DNA of 48,422 nt from Bacteriovoracaceae bacterium (GTDB lineage Bacteria; Bdellovibrionota; Bacteriovoracia; Bacteriovoracales; Bacteriovoracaceae). The stretch lies in NCBI GenBank assembly GCA_016784965.1, contig JADHTQ010000034.1, forward strand, positions 1-48,422, given 5' to 3'. Below the pieces are notes generated by a model. It searched no databases. It was given only the letters and a program-made list of their open reading frames with translations, and had not been told where the DNA came from. Positions 15,588 to 26,500 of the stretch are shown here, in pieces; the stretch's first letter is position 1; each line of letters opens with the position of its first letter. Both the position numbers and the translations under genes were made by a program.

Positions 15588-16477
15588 AACAGAGTCTCTA
15601 CGGTACAGTTTTGTGCATAATTGTCACCACCATTTTTTCTTTTCACTACATAGCTGCCAAACATATTTTGGCCTCCTCCGTCTCACCATTTGCCCTTTCG
15701 GCTTGGAGAGGATTGGTAGGCGGTGGTTTGATACTGTTTTACTTTAGAAAGAAGTTTACAAGTAAAGACATATTTAAAGGCAATGTCGTATCAATATGTC
15801 TAATGGCGTTTTTAGGATTTTTTATCAACCAAATATTTTTTATGAAAGGCCTAAAACTGACCACCCCCCTAAATACGGCGATCATCTCCAACACCATTCC
15901 CATCGTCACTCTACTTTTTGCAGGTCTGCTTGGCATTGAAAAAGTCACCACCAAAAAGGTTGTGGGAATTGGTGCAACCTTTTTACTTGTAAGCTACCTG
16001 ATTATAAGCGGCAACGGTAATGAAACAGTTTATTTTTTTAATCTTGGAAATTTGTTAATTCTCTTAAATGTGATGGCCTTTTGCCTGGCATTTGTACTGG
16101 GTAAGAAGGTTCTAAAAAACAACTTCCCCTTTGAGCTTCTTACCGGATTGATGTTATTTGGCGGAGGATTTCTAATGGTCTTTATCGCCAATAAACACAT
16201 GGTTGATATATACAATTTTGCCAGTGGCAGTTTAAATAATACCTTGCTTGTTCTGTTTGAAATCATTATTTCAACTTCCATCGTCTATCTACTAAACTTA
16301 AAAGCACTCCAACTGATGAATGCCACCAAAGTCGCCTTTTTCATCTACCTCCAACCAATCATCACAGGTATCAGCGACTTCTTTATAAGAGGCAGTATCC
16401 CACAAACGGAGTTGTTTTTTATCTTTCCAGGTATTTTAGTGATAGGTTTTTTGGTGGTATCCCAAAAATCTGAATAA
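15584..16477 (+). CDS. EamA/DMT-family inner-membrane transporter
   Basis: The 297-residue protein is hydrophobic throughout, with about ten membrane helices arranged as two EamA repeats. The first repeat starts at residue about 8 (SAKHIL-type helix, then PFALSAWRGLVGGGLILFYF) and the second near 150. Proteins of this drug/metabolite family export or import amino acids, nucleosides or other small metabolites. The gene overlaps the LysR gene by ATGA and ends 13 bases before the convergent DUF362 gene. The substrate cannot be inferred. Confidence 0.9.
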   Translation: MKQSLYGTVLCIIVTTIFSFHYIAAKHILASSVSPFALSAWRGLVGGGLILFYFRKKFTSKDIFKGNVVSICLMAFLGFFINQIFFMKGLKLTTPLNTAIISNTIPIVTLLFAGLLGIEKVTTKKVVGIGATFLLVSYLIISGNGNETVYFFNLGNLLILLNVMAFCLAFVLGKKVLKNNFPFELLTGLMLFGGGFLMVFIANKHMVDIYNFASGSLNNTLLVLFEIIISTSIVYLLNLKALQLMNATKVAFFIYLQPIITGISDFFIRGSIPQTELFFIFPGILVIGFLVVSQKSE

Positions 16478-16490
16478 ATTTTTTACAGAT

Positions 16491-17657
16491 CTACTTACCC
16501 TTTAGGGAATCAAAAAACAGCCCTAAGAATTTGCGCAAAAGAGGCGTTTCAATAGTAATAGATTGGTGTGGGCAAAGTTCCTGGCAACAATAACAGCGAA
16601 TGCATGTATTGTAGGTATATTGCGGAGGAATCTTTTGGTTGTTATTTTTCCAGTCGATGCTTTTTGGCGCCGTTGGACACATCTGGACACAGAGTCCGCA
16701 CTTGGTGCAGGTATCGTTTATGATTACCGGTTTGGGCACTAGGTGGTTGTTGAAAAATTTTAAAAAGGGCCCTGGTTTGTAATGATTTACGGGAGTTCGT
16801 TTGATATTGAAGTCTTGATTTTTTAGATCGGCCAAACTGTCGCCTAAAAGCTCTATTTCATCTTCTTTGTAAGTGCCGGCGCCAAACTCTGCGCCAAACT
16901 TGGTAGTTGGAACAAATTCCGGATCGATATCAATCAGCCGACAAACGGTGGCATCTAAGGCGATGGGGTCATCTGAAAACAACAAAATGTTCATCTGTTT
17001 TGGATTGCCACCTCTTGGGCCATTGCCTTCCATCGCTTGGATTCCGTCCATCACGTACAAGCGGGGTTTTAAATACATATTTAAGTCGAGTAACATTTTG
17101 GCAAAATCAGTGGCATCTGGCAGTTTAACGTGAAATTCGGCCTTAAGTAGTCCCGGAACACATCCAAATTGATTTTTCACACAACCTGTAAGGCGCTCAA
17201 GTCCATGGGTTTTAAGCTTGGGCAAACTAATGATTCCATCACTAGCGTGCACTCCAGAAGCTATAGTAAATTTTTTATTTTGTTTTCCCTGCTCGAAGTA
17301 GACATTAGTTTCACTTTGAAAATCAGCAAGTTCAATATCAAGTTTGTCTGCCACCTCTGCTAGACCTGTTTTTTTAGCTGCAGCCTGCGTGCTACCAATG
17401 GCCGGAGAGTCGCCATACACAATGCGACATTTAGAGTGCTTTTTTATAGTTTGAGCAACTGCATGAAAAACCACAGGGTGAGTTGTGACACATTTGTCGG
17501 GATGTTCTCCGACTAATAAATTGGGTTTAAGCAAAATTGTTTCATTGTCAAATACAAAGCGGTCAACTCCTCCCAGTAATTCGATCCCTTCTTCCACAGT
17601 TTGTTGGACTAATTCGAGGTCATAGGAAGTACATTTTTTAATAACAACTTTTGACAT
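16491..17657 (-). CDS. DUF362 protein with two [4Fe-4S] ferredoxin motifs
   Basis: The 388-residue protein combines an N-terminal DUF362 domain (about residues 30-280, including LLKPNLLVGEHPDK and DGIISLPKLKTHGLE) with a C-terminal 2[4Fe-4S] ferredoxin module. The ligands are in CTKCGLCVQMCP and CIRCYCCQELCP, with an extra Cys in the second. Members are presumed redox proteins; a general function has not been established. The gene is single, convergent with the transporter gene and next to a tRNA. No strong ribosome binding site is seen before the ATG at 17657. Confidence 0.88.
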   Translation of the reverse strand: MSKVVIKKCTSYDLELVQQTVEEGIELLGGVDRFVFDNETILLKPNLLVGEHPDKCVTTHPVVFHAVAQTIKKHSKCRIVYGDSPAIGSTQAAAKKTGLAEVADKLDIELADFQSETNVYFEQGKQNKKFTIASGVHASDGIISLPKLKTHGLERLTGCVKNQFGCVPGLLKAEFHVKLPDATDFAKMLLDLNMYLKPRLYVMDGIQAMEGNGPRGGNPKQMNILLFSDDPIALDATVCRLIDIDPEFVPTTKFGAEFGAGTYKEDEIELLGDSLADLKNQDFNIKRTPVNHYKPGPFLKFFNNHLVPKPVIINDTCTKCGLCVQMCPTAPKSIDWKNNNQKIPPQYTYNTCIRCYCCQELCPHQSITIETPLLRKFLGLFFDSLKGK

Positions 17658-17678
17658 ATAGATTATTTAATAAATTAT

Positions 17679-17755
17679 TGGTGGTCTGGGGGAGAGTTGA
17701 ACTCCCGACCTGCGGGATATGAATCCGCCGCTCTAACCAACTGAGCTACCAGACC
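17679..17755 (-). tRNA. tRNA with anticodon CAT (Met or lysidine-type Ile2)
   Basis: The 77-base gene folds as a cloverleaf: 7-bp acceptor stem GGTCTGG/CCAGACC, D arm AGCTCAGTTGGTTAGAGC, anticodon loop TTCATAT, T arm with GTTCAA-type loop, discriminator A and encoded CCA. The anticodon CAT (complement at 17719-17721) allows elongator Met or, after lysidine modification, Ile2; the D arm rules out initiator-like oddities but does not settle the choice. The last anticodon-stem pair is an A-C mismatch (positions 31-39). It lies 88 bases from tilS, in the opposite orientation. Confidence 0.9.
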
Positions 17756-17843
17756 AAAAATGTATAGTAATGTGCGGTTAATAATGATGAATGCTATTCA
17801 ATCTACGCTTAACTGTCAATGTTTTTAGTGGTATAAGCATTTA

Positions 17844-19193
17844 ATGCACAGTGGTTATTTCAATTCATTTATTAAGCACATCGCCTCCTTTATGAGCAAG
17901 GCCAATTTATACCCAACCTCGGGCAAAGCTTTCGTAGCAGTTTCAGGAGGCCTTGATTCCATGGCACTGCTCTTTGTCCTCGCAAAAGTCACGCAGGGCA
18001 GCCCGAAAAGGTTCCAGGAACCTTTTGAGGTGATTCATATAAATCATGGGACGCGGGATGGGAATGAGGCGGAGGCGCAACTTGTGCAGCGGTTTGCCAA
18101 GAAGTTGGGTGTGCGTTGCCATGTGGTGCGGGTGGATTTGTCTGGGGGAAAAGATGGCGAGGTGGGGAATTTTGAGAAGCGGGCCCGTGATATGCGTTAT
18201 GAAGTGTTTAAGGGGTTTTTGAGGCCTGGGGATATGCTTTATACTGCTCATCATTTGGATGATTCGCTGGAGTGGTCGTGGCTTGCGCAGATGAAGTCTA
18301 GTTCGATTTCTTCCTCATTGGGTATTCCGGTTATCAAAGGGCAAATTGCTAGGCCTTTTATGTGTGTTAGTCGGGCGCAAATTGAAAATTTGGTAAGAGT
18401 ATGTAAAATCCCTCACTGCTTTGATCCTACAAACTTGGATGAATCATTTGAGCGCAATTATATTAGAAATGTCGTTGTTCCCAAGTTGAAGCAAAGGTTT
18501 CCGGGTTACCTCAAGCATTATGTATATCGCAGCAATGATCTGGCCCACCGCTTAAATCTTTCTAGGTTCAAGCAGGTTGCTCGAGATCAAAAACAACCAC
18601 TTTTAATTTATCGCGACGCTATGGGTGGGGTAGTAGTGTACAACCAGCAATTTAGTAATAACTTTGATTGCTATGAAGAGGAAATTGTTGAGGCAATTAA
18701 AATGGTCTCTACAAACACTCGCGGGGTTTTGCGCCTGCAGGTAAGTAAAATGTGTGCAGCAGTTAAAAAGGGAAAGTTGGGGCCTCTTAGTTTTTCAGGT
18801 GGTGTGCTGGGTTTTATGACTTATGGGATGCTTTATTTTGTTAGTCAGGAGGTGCTAAGCCGATATCAAAAACTTGATCAGCAATTGTGTGAGCTGATTG
18901 AGGAAGGTGCGTATATTCCAAAGATGCGGTTGGCTGGCCATGGGGAGCTTAAGACTATGCTAGAAGTTGCCCATCAACGGCCAGGAGAGTTTAGGTATCC
19001 CTTTATATGTTTTTCTAACGATGAGAATTTACAAAATATATTGCCCTCAGTCAAAAGGGCGCATCCACTACTTCCTGGCGCAACGCGGTATGCAATAAGT
19101 AATAAGATCTGGTTTAATTATGCCCCACGAGTTATTAATTGCCTACAAAGTCGAAAATTTGCGTTATTTAAGTATAATATGAGTATAATGTGA
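17844..19193 (+). CDS. tilS: tRNA(Ile)-lysidine synthase
   Basis: TilS converts the anticodon C34 of CAU tRNA-Ile2 to lysidine so that it reads AUA. The PP-loop SGGLDSMA begins at about residue 34, followed by HINHGTRDGNEAEAQL and a HHLDDSLEWSWLAQM region in place of the usual HHxDDxxET. The 449-residue length includes a C-terminal extension typical of long TilS forms. The neighbouring ftsH gene downstream is a very common tilS-ftsH pairing, which supports the call. The stretch from 18000 to 18300 is richer in G than its surroundings. No clear ribosome binding site precedes the ATG at 17844; the start is chosen because the PP-loop needs the N-terminal residues. Confidence 0.9.
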   Translation: MHSGYFNSFIKHIASFMSKANLYPTSGKAFVAVSGGLDSMALLFVLAKVTQGSPKRFQEPFEVIHINHGTRDGNEAEAQLVQRFAKKLGVRCHVVRVDLSGGKDGEVGNFEKRARDMRYEVFKGFLRPGDMLYTAHHLDDSLEWSWLAQMKSSSISSSLGIPVIKGQIARPFMCVSRAQIENLVRVCKIPHCFDPTNLDESFERNYIRNVVVPKLKQRFPGYLKHYVYRSNDLAHRLNLSRFKQVARDQKQPLLIYRDAMGGVVVYNQQFSNNFDCYEEEIVEAIKMVSTNTRGVLRLQVSKMCAAVKKGKLGPLSFSGGVLGFMTYGMLYFVSQEVLSRYQKLDQQLCELIEEGAYIPKMRLAGHGELKTMLEVAHQRPGEFRYPFICFSNDENLQNILPSVKRAHPLLPGATRYAISNKIWFNYAPRVINCLQSRKFALFKYNMSIM

Positions 19194-19201
19194 TAAAACT
19201 A

Positions 19202-19229
19202 TAGACAGGGACTCACTATAGAGTATACA
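19202..19229 (+). promoter_or_regulatory. Candidate sigma-70 promoter of ftsH
   Basis: TAGACA (19202-19207) and TATACA (19224-19229) are spaced by 16 bases and lie 42 bases before the ftsH ATG. Five of six and four of six bases match consensus. It would allow ftsH expression separate from tilS. Confidence 0.4.
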
Positions 19230-19270
19230 TTTTGTAACATTCAAACGAATAGTTAATTTTAAGGATAATA

Positions 19271-21244
19271 ATGAAACCTCAACAGAAAACTTTAACCATG
19301 TGGATTGTCGGCATCTTAATGTTTGCCCTAATTGCTAAAATTTTTAGTGAAAAAAGAGAAATTTATAAAAAAATTCAATATTCTGAATTCGTTGCTGCAG
19401 TGGAACAAGCCGGAGTCCAAGAAGTTACCTTCAAGGGTAAAAATACTATTATTGGTGAGTTTCGACCAGGATACGGTGGTGCGGGAACTGAAAGCAAACC
19501 AGTACGCTTTAGGTTGATTGGTGATACTGGTGAAACGACGTTTAAATTTCTTAGAGATCATAAAATAACTCCCAATTACGAGGAGGAAGAAAAACCTGAA
19601 TTTTTTACCACGCTTCTGATTAATTGGGGGCCGATGATATTGCTCATTGTCATTTTTTACTTCTTTTTGCGCCAAATCCAGGCGGGGGGAGGTAAGGCCA
19701 TGAGCTTCGGCAAATCCAAGGCGCGCATGCTCAGCCCAAATGATAAAAAGGTGACGTTTAAAGATGTTGCAGGGATTGAGGAGGCCAAGGAAGAGCTAGT
19801 TGAAATTGTCGACTTTTTAAAAGATCCCAAAAAATATACGGCCCTGGGTGGTAAAATCCCCAAGGGTGTAATGCTGGTAGGTCCCCCGGGTACCGGTAAA
19901 ACCTTACTGGCCCGCGCTGTGGCCGGTGAAGCCGACGTGCCATTTTTTTCCATTTCGGGTTCTGATTTTGTGGAGATGTTTGTTGGAGTTGGTGCCAGCC
20001 GAGTGCGAGACCTGTTTGATCAAGGTAAAAAGCATGCACCTTGCTTAATCTTCATCGATGAAATTGATGCTGTTGGTAGGCATCGAGGCTCTGGTATGGG
20101 CGGTGGACACGATGAGAGAGAGCAGACCCTAAACCAGTTGCTTGTGGAAATGGATGGCTTTGAGACCAATGAGGGGGTCATTTTAATTGCGGCAACTAAC
20201 CGGATGGATGTCTTGGATCCTGCACTACTTCGTCCGGGAAGATTTGATAGAAGAGTAACCGTGAGTGTTCCAGATGTTAGAGGTCGCCTTGGCATTTTAA
20301 AAGTTCATTCACTTAAAACTCCCCTAACTGAAAAGATAGACTTAGAAGTTATTGCCAAAGGTACTCCAGGATTTACTGGAGCTGACCTTGCAAACTTGGT
20401 CAATGAGGCGGCCCTACAAGCTGCCAAATTAAATAAGAAGAAGCTTGAGATGAGTGACTTTGAGATGGCCAAAGATAAAGTGTTAATGGGACCTGAAAGA
20501 AAGTCTATGGTAATTTCTGATGCAGAAAAAAGAAATACTGCCTTTCACGAAGCAGGTCACACCATAGTGGGACTAAACCTTCCTGAAACTGATCCCATTC
20601 ATAAAGTGACAATTATCCCCCGTGGGAATGCGCTGGGGATTACTCAAACTCTGCCCGATGAGGAGCGCTTGAGCTTGAGCTCTTTGAAGGCCAATAACTA
20701 TGTTGCCTTTTTAATGGGTGGCAGATCGGCCGAAGAGTTAACCTTTGATGAAATCACCAATGGGGCTTCAAACGATATTGAGCGCGCTACAAAGCTTGCT
20801 CATAGTATGGTTTGTAGTTGGGGTATGTCCAAAAAGCTTGGGCCTGTCCATTTTACCAAGTCAGGGATTACGCCTTTTTATTCAGGTAGTGAGCACGTGG
20901 ACTATTCGGAAAAAACAGCTCAGATTATCGATGAAGAAGTTCATAAAATTGTTGAAGGAAATCATAAGCTTTCAGTAGAAATTTTAAGAAAACACCAAAA
21001 GGAACTCAACGCTTTGGCCGAAGCTTTAATTATTTGGGAAACACTAGATAATCAACAAGTGACAGATATAATGGATGGCAAAGATATCGGTCTACCTATT
21101 ATTGATTTAAAACCACCTACAGCAGACGTTGAAGTACCCGATGAGACCATAGTTGAAGAAGTAGATGGTGAAGATGATCAGAGCAAAAAATCCATTTCCA
21201 GCATACCGGGTAAAGATCCAAAAGACGATCCCTCTATGGCCTAA
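19271..21244 (+). CDS. ftsH: ATP-dependent zinc metalloprotease FtsH
   Basis: FtsH is the membrane-bound AAA+ protease that degrades unneeded membrane and regulatory proteins. The 657-residue protein shows two membrane helices (residues 9-25 and about 115-135) flanking the periplasmic domain, the AAA module with Walker A GPPGTGKT near 204, Walker [10 protein letters not shown], the second region of homology, and the zinc site HEAGH near 426. The C-terminus is an acidic tail. AAGGATAATA precedes the ATG. It follows tilS and is followed 9 bases later by folP, a frequent arrangement in bacteria. All key residues are intact. Confidence 0.98.
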   Translation: MKPQQKTLTMWIVGILMFALIAKIFSEKREIYKKIQYSEFVAAVEQAGVQEVTFKGKNTIIGEFRPGYGGAGTESKPVRFRLIGDTGETTFKFLRDHKITPNYEEEEKPEFFTTLLINWGPMILLIVIFYFFLRQIQAGGGKAMSFGKSKARMLSPNDKKVTFKDVAGIEEAKEELVEIVDFLKDPKKYTALGGKIPKGVMLVGPPGTGKTLLARAVAGEADVPFFSISGSDFVEMFVGVGASRVRDLFDQGKKHAPCLIFIDEIDAVGRHRGSGMGGGHDEREQTLNQLLVEMDGFETNEGVILIAATNRMDVLDPALLRPGRFDRRVTVSVPDVRGRLGILKVHSLKTPLTEKIDLEVIAKGTPGFTGADLANLVNEAALQAAKLNKKKLEMSDFEMAKDKVLMGPERKSMVISDAEKRNTAFHEAGHTIVGLNLPETDPIHKVTIIPRGNALGITQTLPDEERLSLSSLKANNYVAFLMGGRSAEELTFDEITNGASNDIERATKLAHSMVCSWGMSKKLGPVHFTKSGITPFYSGSEHVDYSEKTAQIIDEEVHKIVEGNHKLSVEILRKHQKELNALAEALIIWETLDNQQVTDIMDGKDIGLPIIDLKPPTADVEVPDETIVEEVDGEDDQSKKSISSIPGKDPKDDPSMA

Positions 21245-21253
21245 TTTTTAAAC

Positions 21254-22147
21254 ATGTATAGTTTTGACAATATTAAGATGATGGGAGTTATTAACATAAC
21301 TCCCGACTCATTTTCTGATGGTGGAATTTTTAATACTAAAGCGGCCCTAAAAAAACAAATCGATACATTTAACGACTGGACGGCCTCGATAATTGATATC
21401 GGCGCAGAATCTACAGCTCCCTTTAACGATCCAATAACTAAAGAAGAAGAGATTGAGCGCTTTAAAGAGATTTTTATTCCCGTGTTAAATGAGTACGGAA
21501 AAGACCTTACAAACACCACCATTTCAATTGATACCTATAGAGCTGCAACTTTTCATTATATATACAAACAGATCAAAAAAATTAATCCGGCCATCAAATT
21601 GATCTGGAATGATGTCTCAGGGGTTATAGATGAGCAGTTAAAAGATATGCTACTTGGCAGCTGCCCTGATGTTCAATACGTTTTTTGTCACAATTTGTGC
21701 CCATCCTCAGAGCTCGCCTCTAGTCATATGGATAATCCTATGGATTGTGATCCTAAATCAGTAGTGGCAGCTTTAAAAGATTATTTTCAGAAGGCCCAAA
21801 AACAATTTGATGATTGGAAGATTGCCCATCGAATAATATTTGATCCCTGTTTTGGATTTTCAAAAACAGTTCCACAAAATTTACAACTTATAAAGGATCT
21901 TCCTAGTTTGCTATTTAGTTTCGATCGCAAGATACCATGGTTGCTGGGTATTTCGCGCAAATCTTTTTTAAAAAAATCAATAATTAAAGCAAGCCCAGAT
22001 AGTTCTATCCAGGTACAAACTGAATATTTACACACTCATATTCTTGCGGCGTGGACATTGAAGGCAAATGGGTATAATCTAATATATAGAGTACATGATC
22101 CGGCAGTTTTTTATAATGCTTTAAAGGGAGCCATACTTTGTCCCTAA
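21254..22147 (+). CDS. folP: Dihydropteroate synthase
   Basis: FolP joins para-aminobenzoate to dihydropterin pyrophosphate in folate synthesis. The 297-residue protein has the opening MMGVINITPDSFSDGG, the DIGAEST loop, DPCFGFSKT, GISRKSF and the C-terminal RVHD, all in family order. The loop 2 motif, normally ESTRP, reads ESTAP here, with the Arg replaced by Ala and FND following. The other pterin-phosphate contacts appear kept. It directly follows ftsH and overlaps the next gene. It is slightly long, with an insert around residues 95-125. Confidence 0.93.
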   Translation: MYSFDNIKMMGVINITPDSFSDGGIFNTKAALKKQIDTFNDWTASIIDIGAESTAPFNDPITKEEEIERFKEIFIPVLNEYGKDLTNTTISIDTYRAATFHYIYKQIKKINPAIKLIWNDVSGVIDEQLKDMLLGSCPDVQYVFCHNLCPSSELASSHMDNPMDCDPKSVVAALKDYFQKAQKQFDDWKIAHRIIFDPCFGFSKTVPQNLQLIKDLPSLLFSFDRKIPWLLGISRKSFLKKSIIKASPDSSIQVQTEYLHTHILAAWTLKANGYNLIYRVHDPAVFYNALKGAILCP

Positions 22148-22608
22148 GACTTAGACAAATAATTATCTACTCCAAAGAGGCCAAGGCATTATCATCCTTT
22201 TTAATTCATCTACTGGAGATGGAAGTTGGAGCAATCAAAAAACCTAATATACTTCTAACTCATCAAGAATTTAATATTTTAATAGTGCAAACGGGTGAAG
22301 ATCACAGCCCCTCCACTAACGATGATATGGCGATTGATTTTTCATTATCTAGTGAGCAAGAATTAAAAGATTTATTTCAAAAGGTTCAGTTTATAAAATA
22401 TCGGATGCAAAATGGAAAGATGGATGAAGTAATGGTACAGGCCACTTTGGTAAAACAAAATGATGAGTTCTACTTTGAGGTTGTAGATCCAGAACTTAGA
22501 AAGTGGCGATTTTCCTATGCGCCACAAGTGCTAACCCATGAAATGGCAAATGTACCATCAGAGCTAGAAAAAAAATCTACTCTTTTATCACCTCCATATC
22601 TCCAGTGA
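22138..22608 (+). CDS. VOC-fold (glyoxalase-like) protein of unknown function
   Basis: The 156-residue protein resembles the vicinal-oxygen-chelate fold: a beta-alpha-beta-beta-beta start (LRQIIIYSKEAKALSSFLIH, NILIVQ), a second strand-helix run (DFSLSSEQELKDLFQKV) and a final FYFEVVDPELRKWRFSY. The usual metal-binding His/Glu pattern is not obvious, so catalysis is doubtful. The start is TTG at 22138, supported by AAAGGGAG 7 bases upstream; it lies inside the last codons of folP, so translation is coupled. Position between folP and metF hints at a role in folate metabolism, but this is weak. Confidence 0.65.
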   Translation: MSLRLRQIIIYSKEAKALSSFLIHLLEMEVGAIKKPNILLTHQEFNILIVQTGEDHSPSTNDDMAIDFSLSSEQELKDLFQKVQFIKYRMQNGKMDEVMVQATLVKQNDEFYFEVVDPELRKWRFSYAPQVLTHEMANVPSELEKKSTLLSPPYLQ

Positions 22609-22659
22609 GCTTAAATCTATTTTAAAAATAAATAAATAATATGGAATAGGGATTAGAAC

Positions 22660-23547
22660 ATGCAACATATCAGTGAAATCTTAAAACAAAATCAGACCAC
22701 AATGAGTTTTGAATTTTTTCCTCCCAAAAATGACTTGGGAATGCAGGACTTGTTAAAAACGATTAAAGGGCTCATTCCTTTAAAACCGGCCTATGTCAGT
22801 ATTACTTATGGCGCAGGAGGATCAACTCAAAAGTATACTCACGATTTGTTAGTAAAGCTTAAAGAAGAGACAGAGTTAGTGCTTGTTGCCCACCTAACAT
22901 GTGTCTCACATACCAAAGATGAAATTTATGATATCTTAACTAAGTATGACCGGGTTGGGATTGATAATATTATGGCCCTAAGAGGAGATCCACAAACTCC
23001 AGGGGCTCCATATAAACCGATTCCTGGCGGATTTGAATATGCCTATGAGTTAGTGGAGTTTATTAAAAAGAAGTTTCCCCATATGGGAATCGGAGTGGCC
23101 GGATTTTGTGAGGGTCATCCTGAAACCCCCAATCGTCTAAAAGAGATGGAGTATTTAAAAAACAAAGTTGATGCAGGGGCAGATTATATTTGTACCCAAA
23201 TGTTTTTTGACAATAGAGATTTCTTTGATTTTAGTGAGCGAGCAAGTTTAGTAGGTATTAAAGTTCCAATCATTGCAGGTATTATGCCCATTACTTCCAG
23301 CACTAGCATGAAAAGAATGGGAGAGTTAGCACTCGGGGCACGCTTTCCTGCTAAATTACTAAGGGCCATTGCCCGGGCCGACTCGGAAGATTTAGTTAAA
23401 AATGTCGGAGAACATTGGGCCACCCAACAGGTGAGTGATCTACTTGACAATCAAGCTGATGGTATTCACTTTTATACATTGAATAAGTCCAAAAGCACTC
23501 AAAATATTTATAAATCCATAGGAATCAAAGACTCAAGTTCCCTATAA
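22660..23547 (+). CDS. metF: 5,10-methylenetetrahydrofolate reductase
   Basis: MetF reduces methylene-tetrahydrofolate to methyl-tetrahydrofolate with FAD, supplying methyl groups to methionine synthesis. The 295-residue protein has the family start MSFEFFPPKN (catalytic Glu), VSITYGAGGST, MALRGDP and the GVAGFCEGHPE segment, with the C-terminal domain GIMPITSSTSMKRM. The ATG follows AGGGATTAG. It lies 51 bases after the VOC gene in the same direction as folP and ends 18 bases before the convergent lipoprotein gene. Length and motifs are complete. Confidence 0.97.
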   Translation: MQHISEILKQNQTTMSFEFFPPKNDLGMQDLLKTIKGLIPLKPAYVSITYGAGGSTQKYTHDLLVKLKEETELVLVAHLTCVSHTKDEIYDILTKYDRVGIDNIMALRGDPQTPGAPYKPIPGGFEYAYELVEFIKKKFPHMGIGVAGFCEGHPETPNRLKEMEYLKNKVDAGADYICTQMFFDNRDFFDFSERASLVGIKVPIIAGIMPITSSTSMKRMGELALGARFPAKLLRAIARADSEDLVKNVGEHWATQQVSDLLDNQADGIHFYTLNKSKSTQNIYKSIGIKDSSSL

Positions 23548-23565
23548 ATTATTATATTAACTTCT

Positions 23566-26500
23566 TTATGGGGTTGGGCCTGGGCCCAGGTATCCTGGAT
23601 TAAAACCTACTCCTCGATCTTCTCTAGTCGCTTCAATGCTTTCATACTCTGTGTTAGTAAAAACTGCTCGAAGAGAATCATCTGCTTGATAATATAAGAC
23701 ACTGATGTTTTTTAAGTTACTATTGCCAGCAACATTCGTTCCGGCTTTGAAATCTTGATAAATTGGTGTCATATGAAAGATATCTCTTTGGACTTGTTTG
23801 TCCGAGGGATTTACATTAAAGCCCACCTCTTTTTGGGTAACAAGTGCACCTCCAATATAAGTTTCTGGGTTTTGTAAGTTGAGTAGGTATAAATTGTTAC
23901 TGTTTGAGATAACACTAATAACTACATTATTGGCGTCTGGGGCGCTACTTACTTGAACTTTTTTAGTAATGTTTGTAGTTTGGACGAGTGTATTTGCATC
24001 TCCGTTTAAGTTGTTATCGTTGACTGGATCTGCGTTACCCGTGTCTCGAGTTATAGCAGAGCCAGTAACATTTTTAAAGCTGGCCAGTGCAATACTGTTT
24101 CTTAAGCCGTTAATTCCTGCGGTATAAACTGTAGAGGAGACCCCATTAAAACTGATGGTGGCATCAGTAATATCTGTTGCATTAAAAATGGTGTTATGTT
24201 CGTAGTTATCAGCTGTATTATCAAAGTCGTATGTATAAACATTCCAGTTAGTTGGTGTTTGTTTTCTATACATTACATGAACACTATTGGTGTTTAAATC
24301 ATATGCATTGCTAATCTCTGTTGCATTGATATTTGATAGAACATTGGTGGAACTTGCATTTCTGTCACAGTTAGGAGCACATCCATTTGGATCTTCTAGT
24401 GTAGACCATAACAGATCAATAATATTACCGTCATCTCTGAAAATGGGAACATACCAGCGATTATCATTCTTATTGATAAAAATGCTTCCAGTTTTTTGTG
24501 CCCCAGAGGTAGAAGTAAATTGGAGATCGTTGGGAGCATAGCTATTTGTCACCAGAACTCGACTAATATTGGTCAGGCTTTGATCATCATAAAGTTGGTA
24601 TGAAATATATAAATTGTTGCCATCAACGGCAACTGATAAATCAGTTGGTGGTCTGGTGGCCGCACCTGAGTTGTCAGTTAGAGCAAAGGTTTCTGTGTTG
24701 GAATTAGCGTCTATGACTAATGAATAGTCATCACCACTAAGTCGTGTTTGAACTAGGGTGAGTGTAACAGCTCCACTTCTTGCAAAAACGGTATTTAGGG
24801 TGGGGCTTGATAAATCATTTACATCAAAAAGTCCCACCACTTCTGTGATGTCGGTATTGTTGGATATCAACTTGTCTGAATCAACAATGGTTACAAAAAA
24901 GTTTGGATCAGACCCCCAAGGGCCTGCTTGGCCGATCTGATTGGGGTCTTTTCTATCTGGTGTAGCACAGTTTGCAATATTGTCACCATTGTCGCCCATA
25001 CAGGCACGAAAACAGACATTTTGATTGTCAAGACCTGGCGGAGGTGTCCAGGTGAGAGTAGATTGATTGGAGTTGTCTATATTGCTCCAAGAGCCATTAC
25101 AGGCACGAGATATTTGCCACTGGTAGTTTATTATATTTTCAGTTGCTTGAGTTGAGCTGTCAGTGGAAGCTAATGAGTCGAGCAAAAGAGGCACACCCGT
25201 TACTATGCGATAGGGTGTTGTGGTTGTAGTTTCCGGTTGTCCACTACCTCCCCAAACTGGTACTGCATTATAATTTCGGATTGTGATATTAGGAAAAACT
25301 ACCGACATATCTAGGCTAAGTGCTGAGGTATGAGGAATATCTTTGCTTGTAAGTCTTAGGGATGTATTGCTGTTGTCACTAGTAACTAGCGTTTCGGGGA
25401 TAGTGTATTTAACAGTTATGATGTCGTTAACAGTGTTGTTTAATCGACGAATGAGATCAACATTCATATCTGAGATGGCATTTGGGTTGTTGCCACGAAA
25501 AATTTGGGTGTTAGTTGTCCACCCCACGATGTCCACATAATTGCTACCACCGGTGGGATCTTGTTTGAGTATAACCTGGTAATCATCCAGTTCTCTATCG
25601 GCAACCGCCAGGTGGACATTCATAATATCGCCCTCCAAAAAGGAGCTGGAGGTGACGGTGTCGTTTCCATCCTGGGAGAGATATGTGTCTGAGTTTGGAT
25701 CTACAGTAGCACCACCGCTCGTAAAGATGTTAAGCAGAGTGTGCTGGTTATTTACTTCAGTGACATTGAGGTTCCAATAAACTGGGTTGGAGGCCAAAAA
25801 TATACCATCATCGAGTCTTTCATAAGCTGTGGCAGTTAATTTTTTGTTCACCAGTGGAGCAATCGCCATGGTGTTGGGATTAGAGCTTTCTGGATCTAAG
25901 TTGTTATTGGTGTTAAAAGCTGTGAATGTGCAAGTGGCCCTTGGCGGATCACTCACCTCGATGTCACAATCGGGGCTATCTCTATTAGTGCCAAAAATTT
26001 TATTGGTACCATCTAAAATGACACTCTCAAGAGCAAACTTAACTGTAGTGTTTCTGATGCCGTCAATGTCGTTCAAATTAACGGTAAAGCTCAGGGTATT
26101 GTTGTCTTGCTCATGCATAAGTTGTTCAATTTCTGTCGGTGCATTGATGGTCAAAGCTGGTCTGGAGTTTTGGGGTCGAACTTGAATATCCCATTCAACA
26201 GTGTCACCAATTTGCTCGGCTCCGTAGAACACTTTTGCACTTATTGTGTGTAGTTGTGGCTCGTAGGGGTTTGTTAGCCTAAAGTTAAAGTTGGGATCAT
26301 TATCATGAAAATTGTACTCAAGCTTACTTAAATTGCTGTTAAAATCAGCGCTATACATGGGAGTATCGTTGCCATCGAGGTAGAAAGCAATTGATTTATC
26401 TCGATGGGTTTCACTATTAATCTTTAACCTGGGGATGGATTCATTCAAGCGAGCATCAGCGTCTCTTGCCCAGTTGAATGGAGTTTGTTGGTCAATGGCG

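Noticed and set aside
19210-19221. GACTCACTATAG, identical to the core of the phage T7 promoter
   Set aside because: Only 12 bases match, the upstream half of the T7 consensus is absent and no T7-like polymerase is seen. The same bases sit inside a better sigma-70-type promoter candidate.
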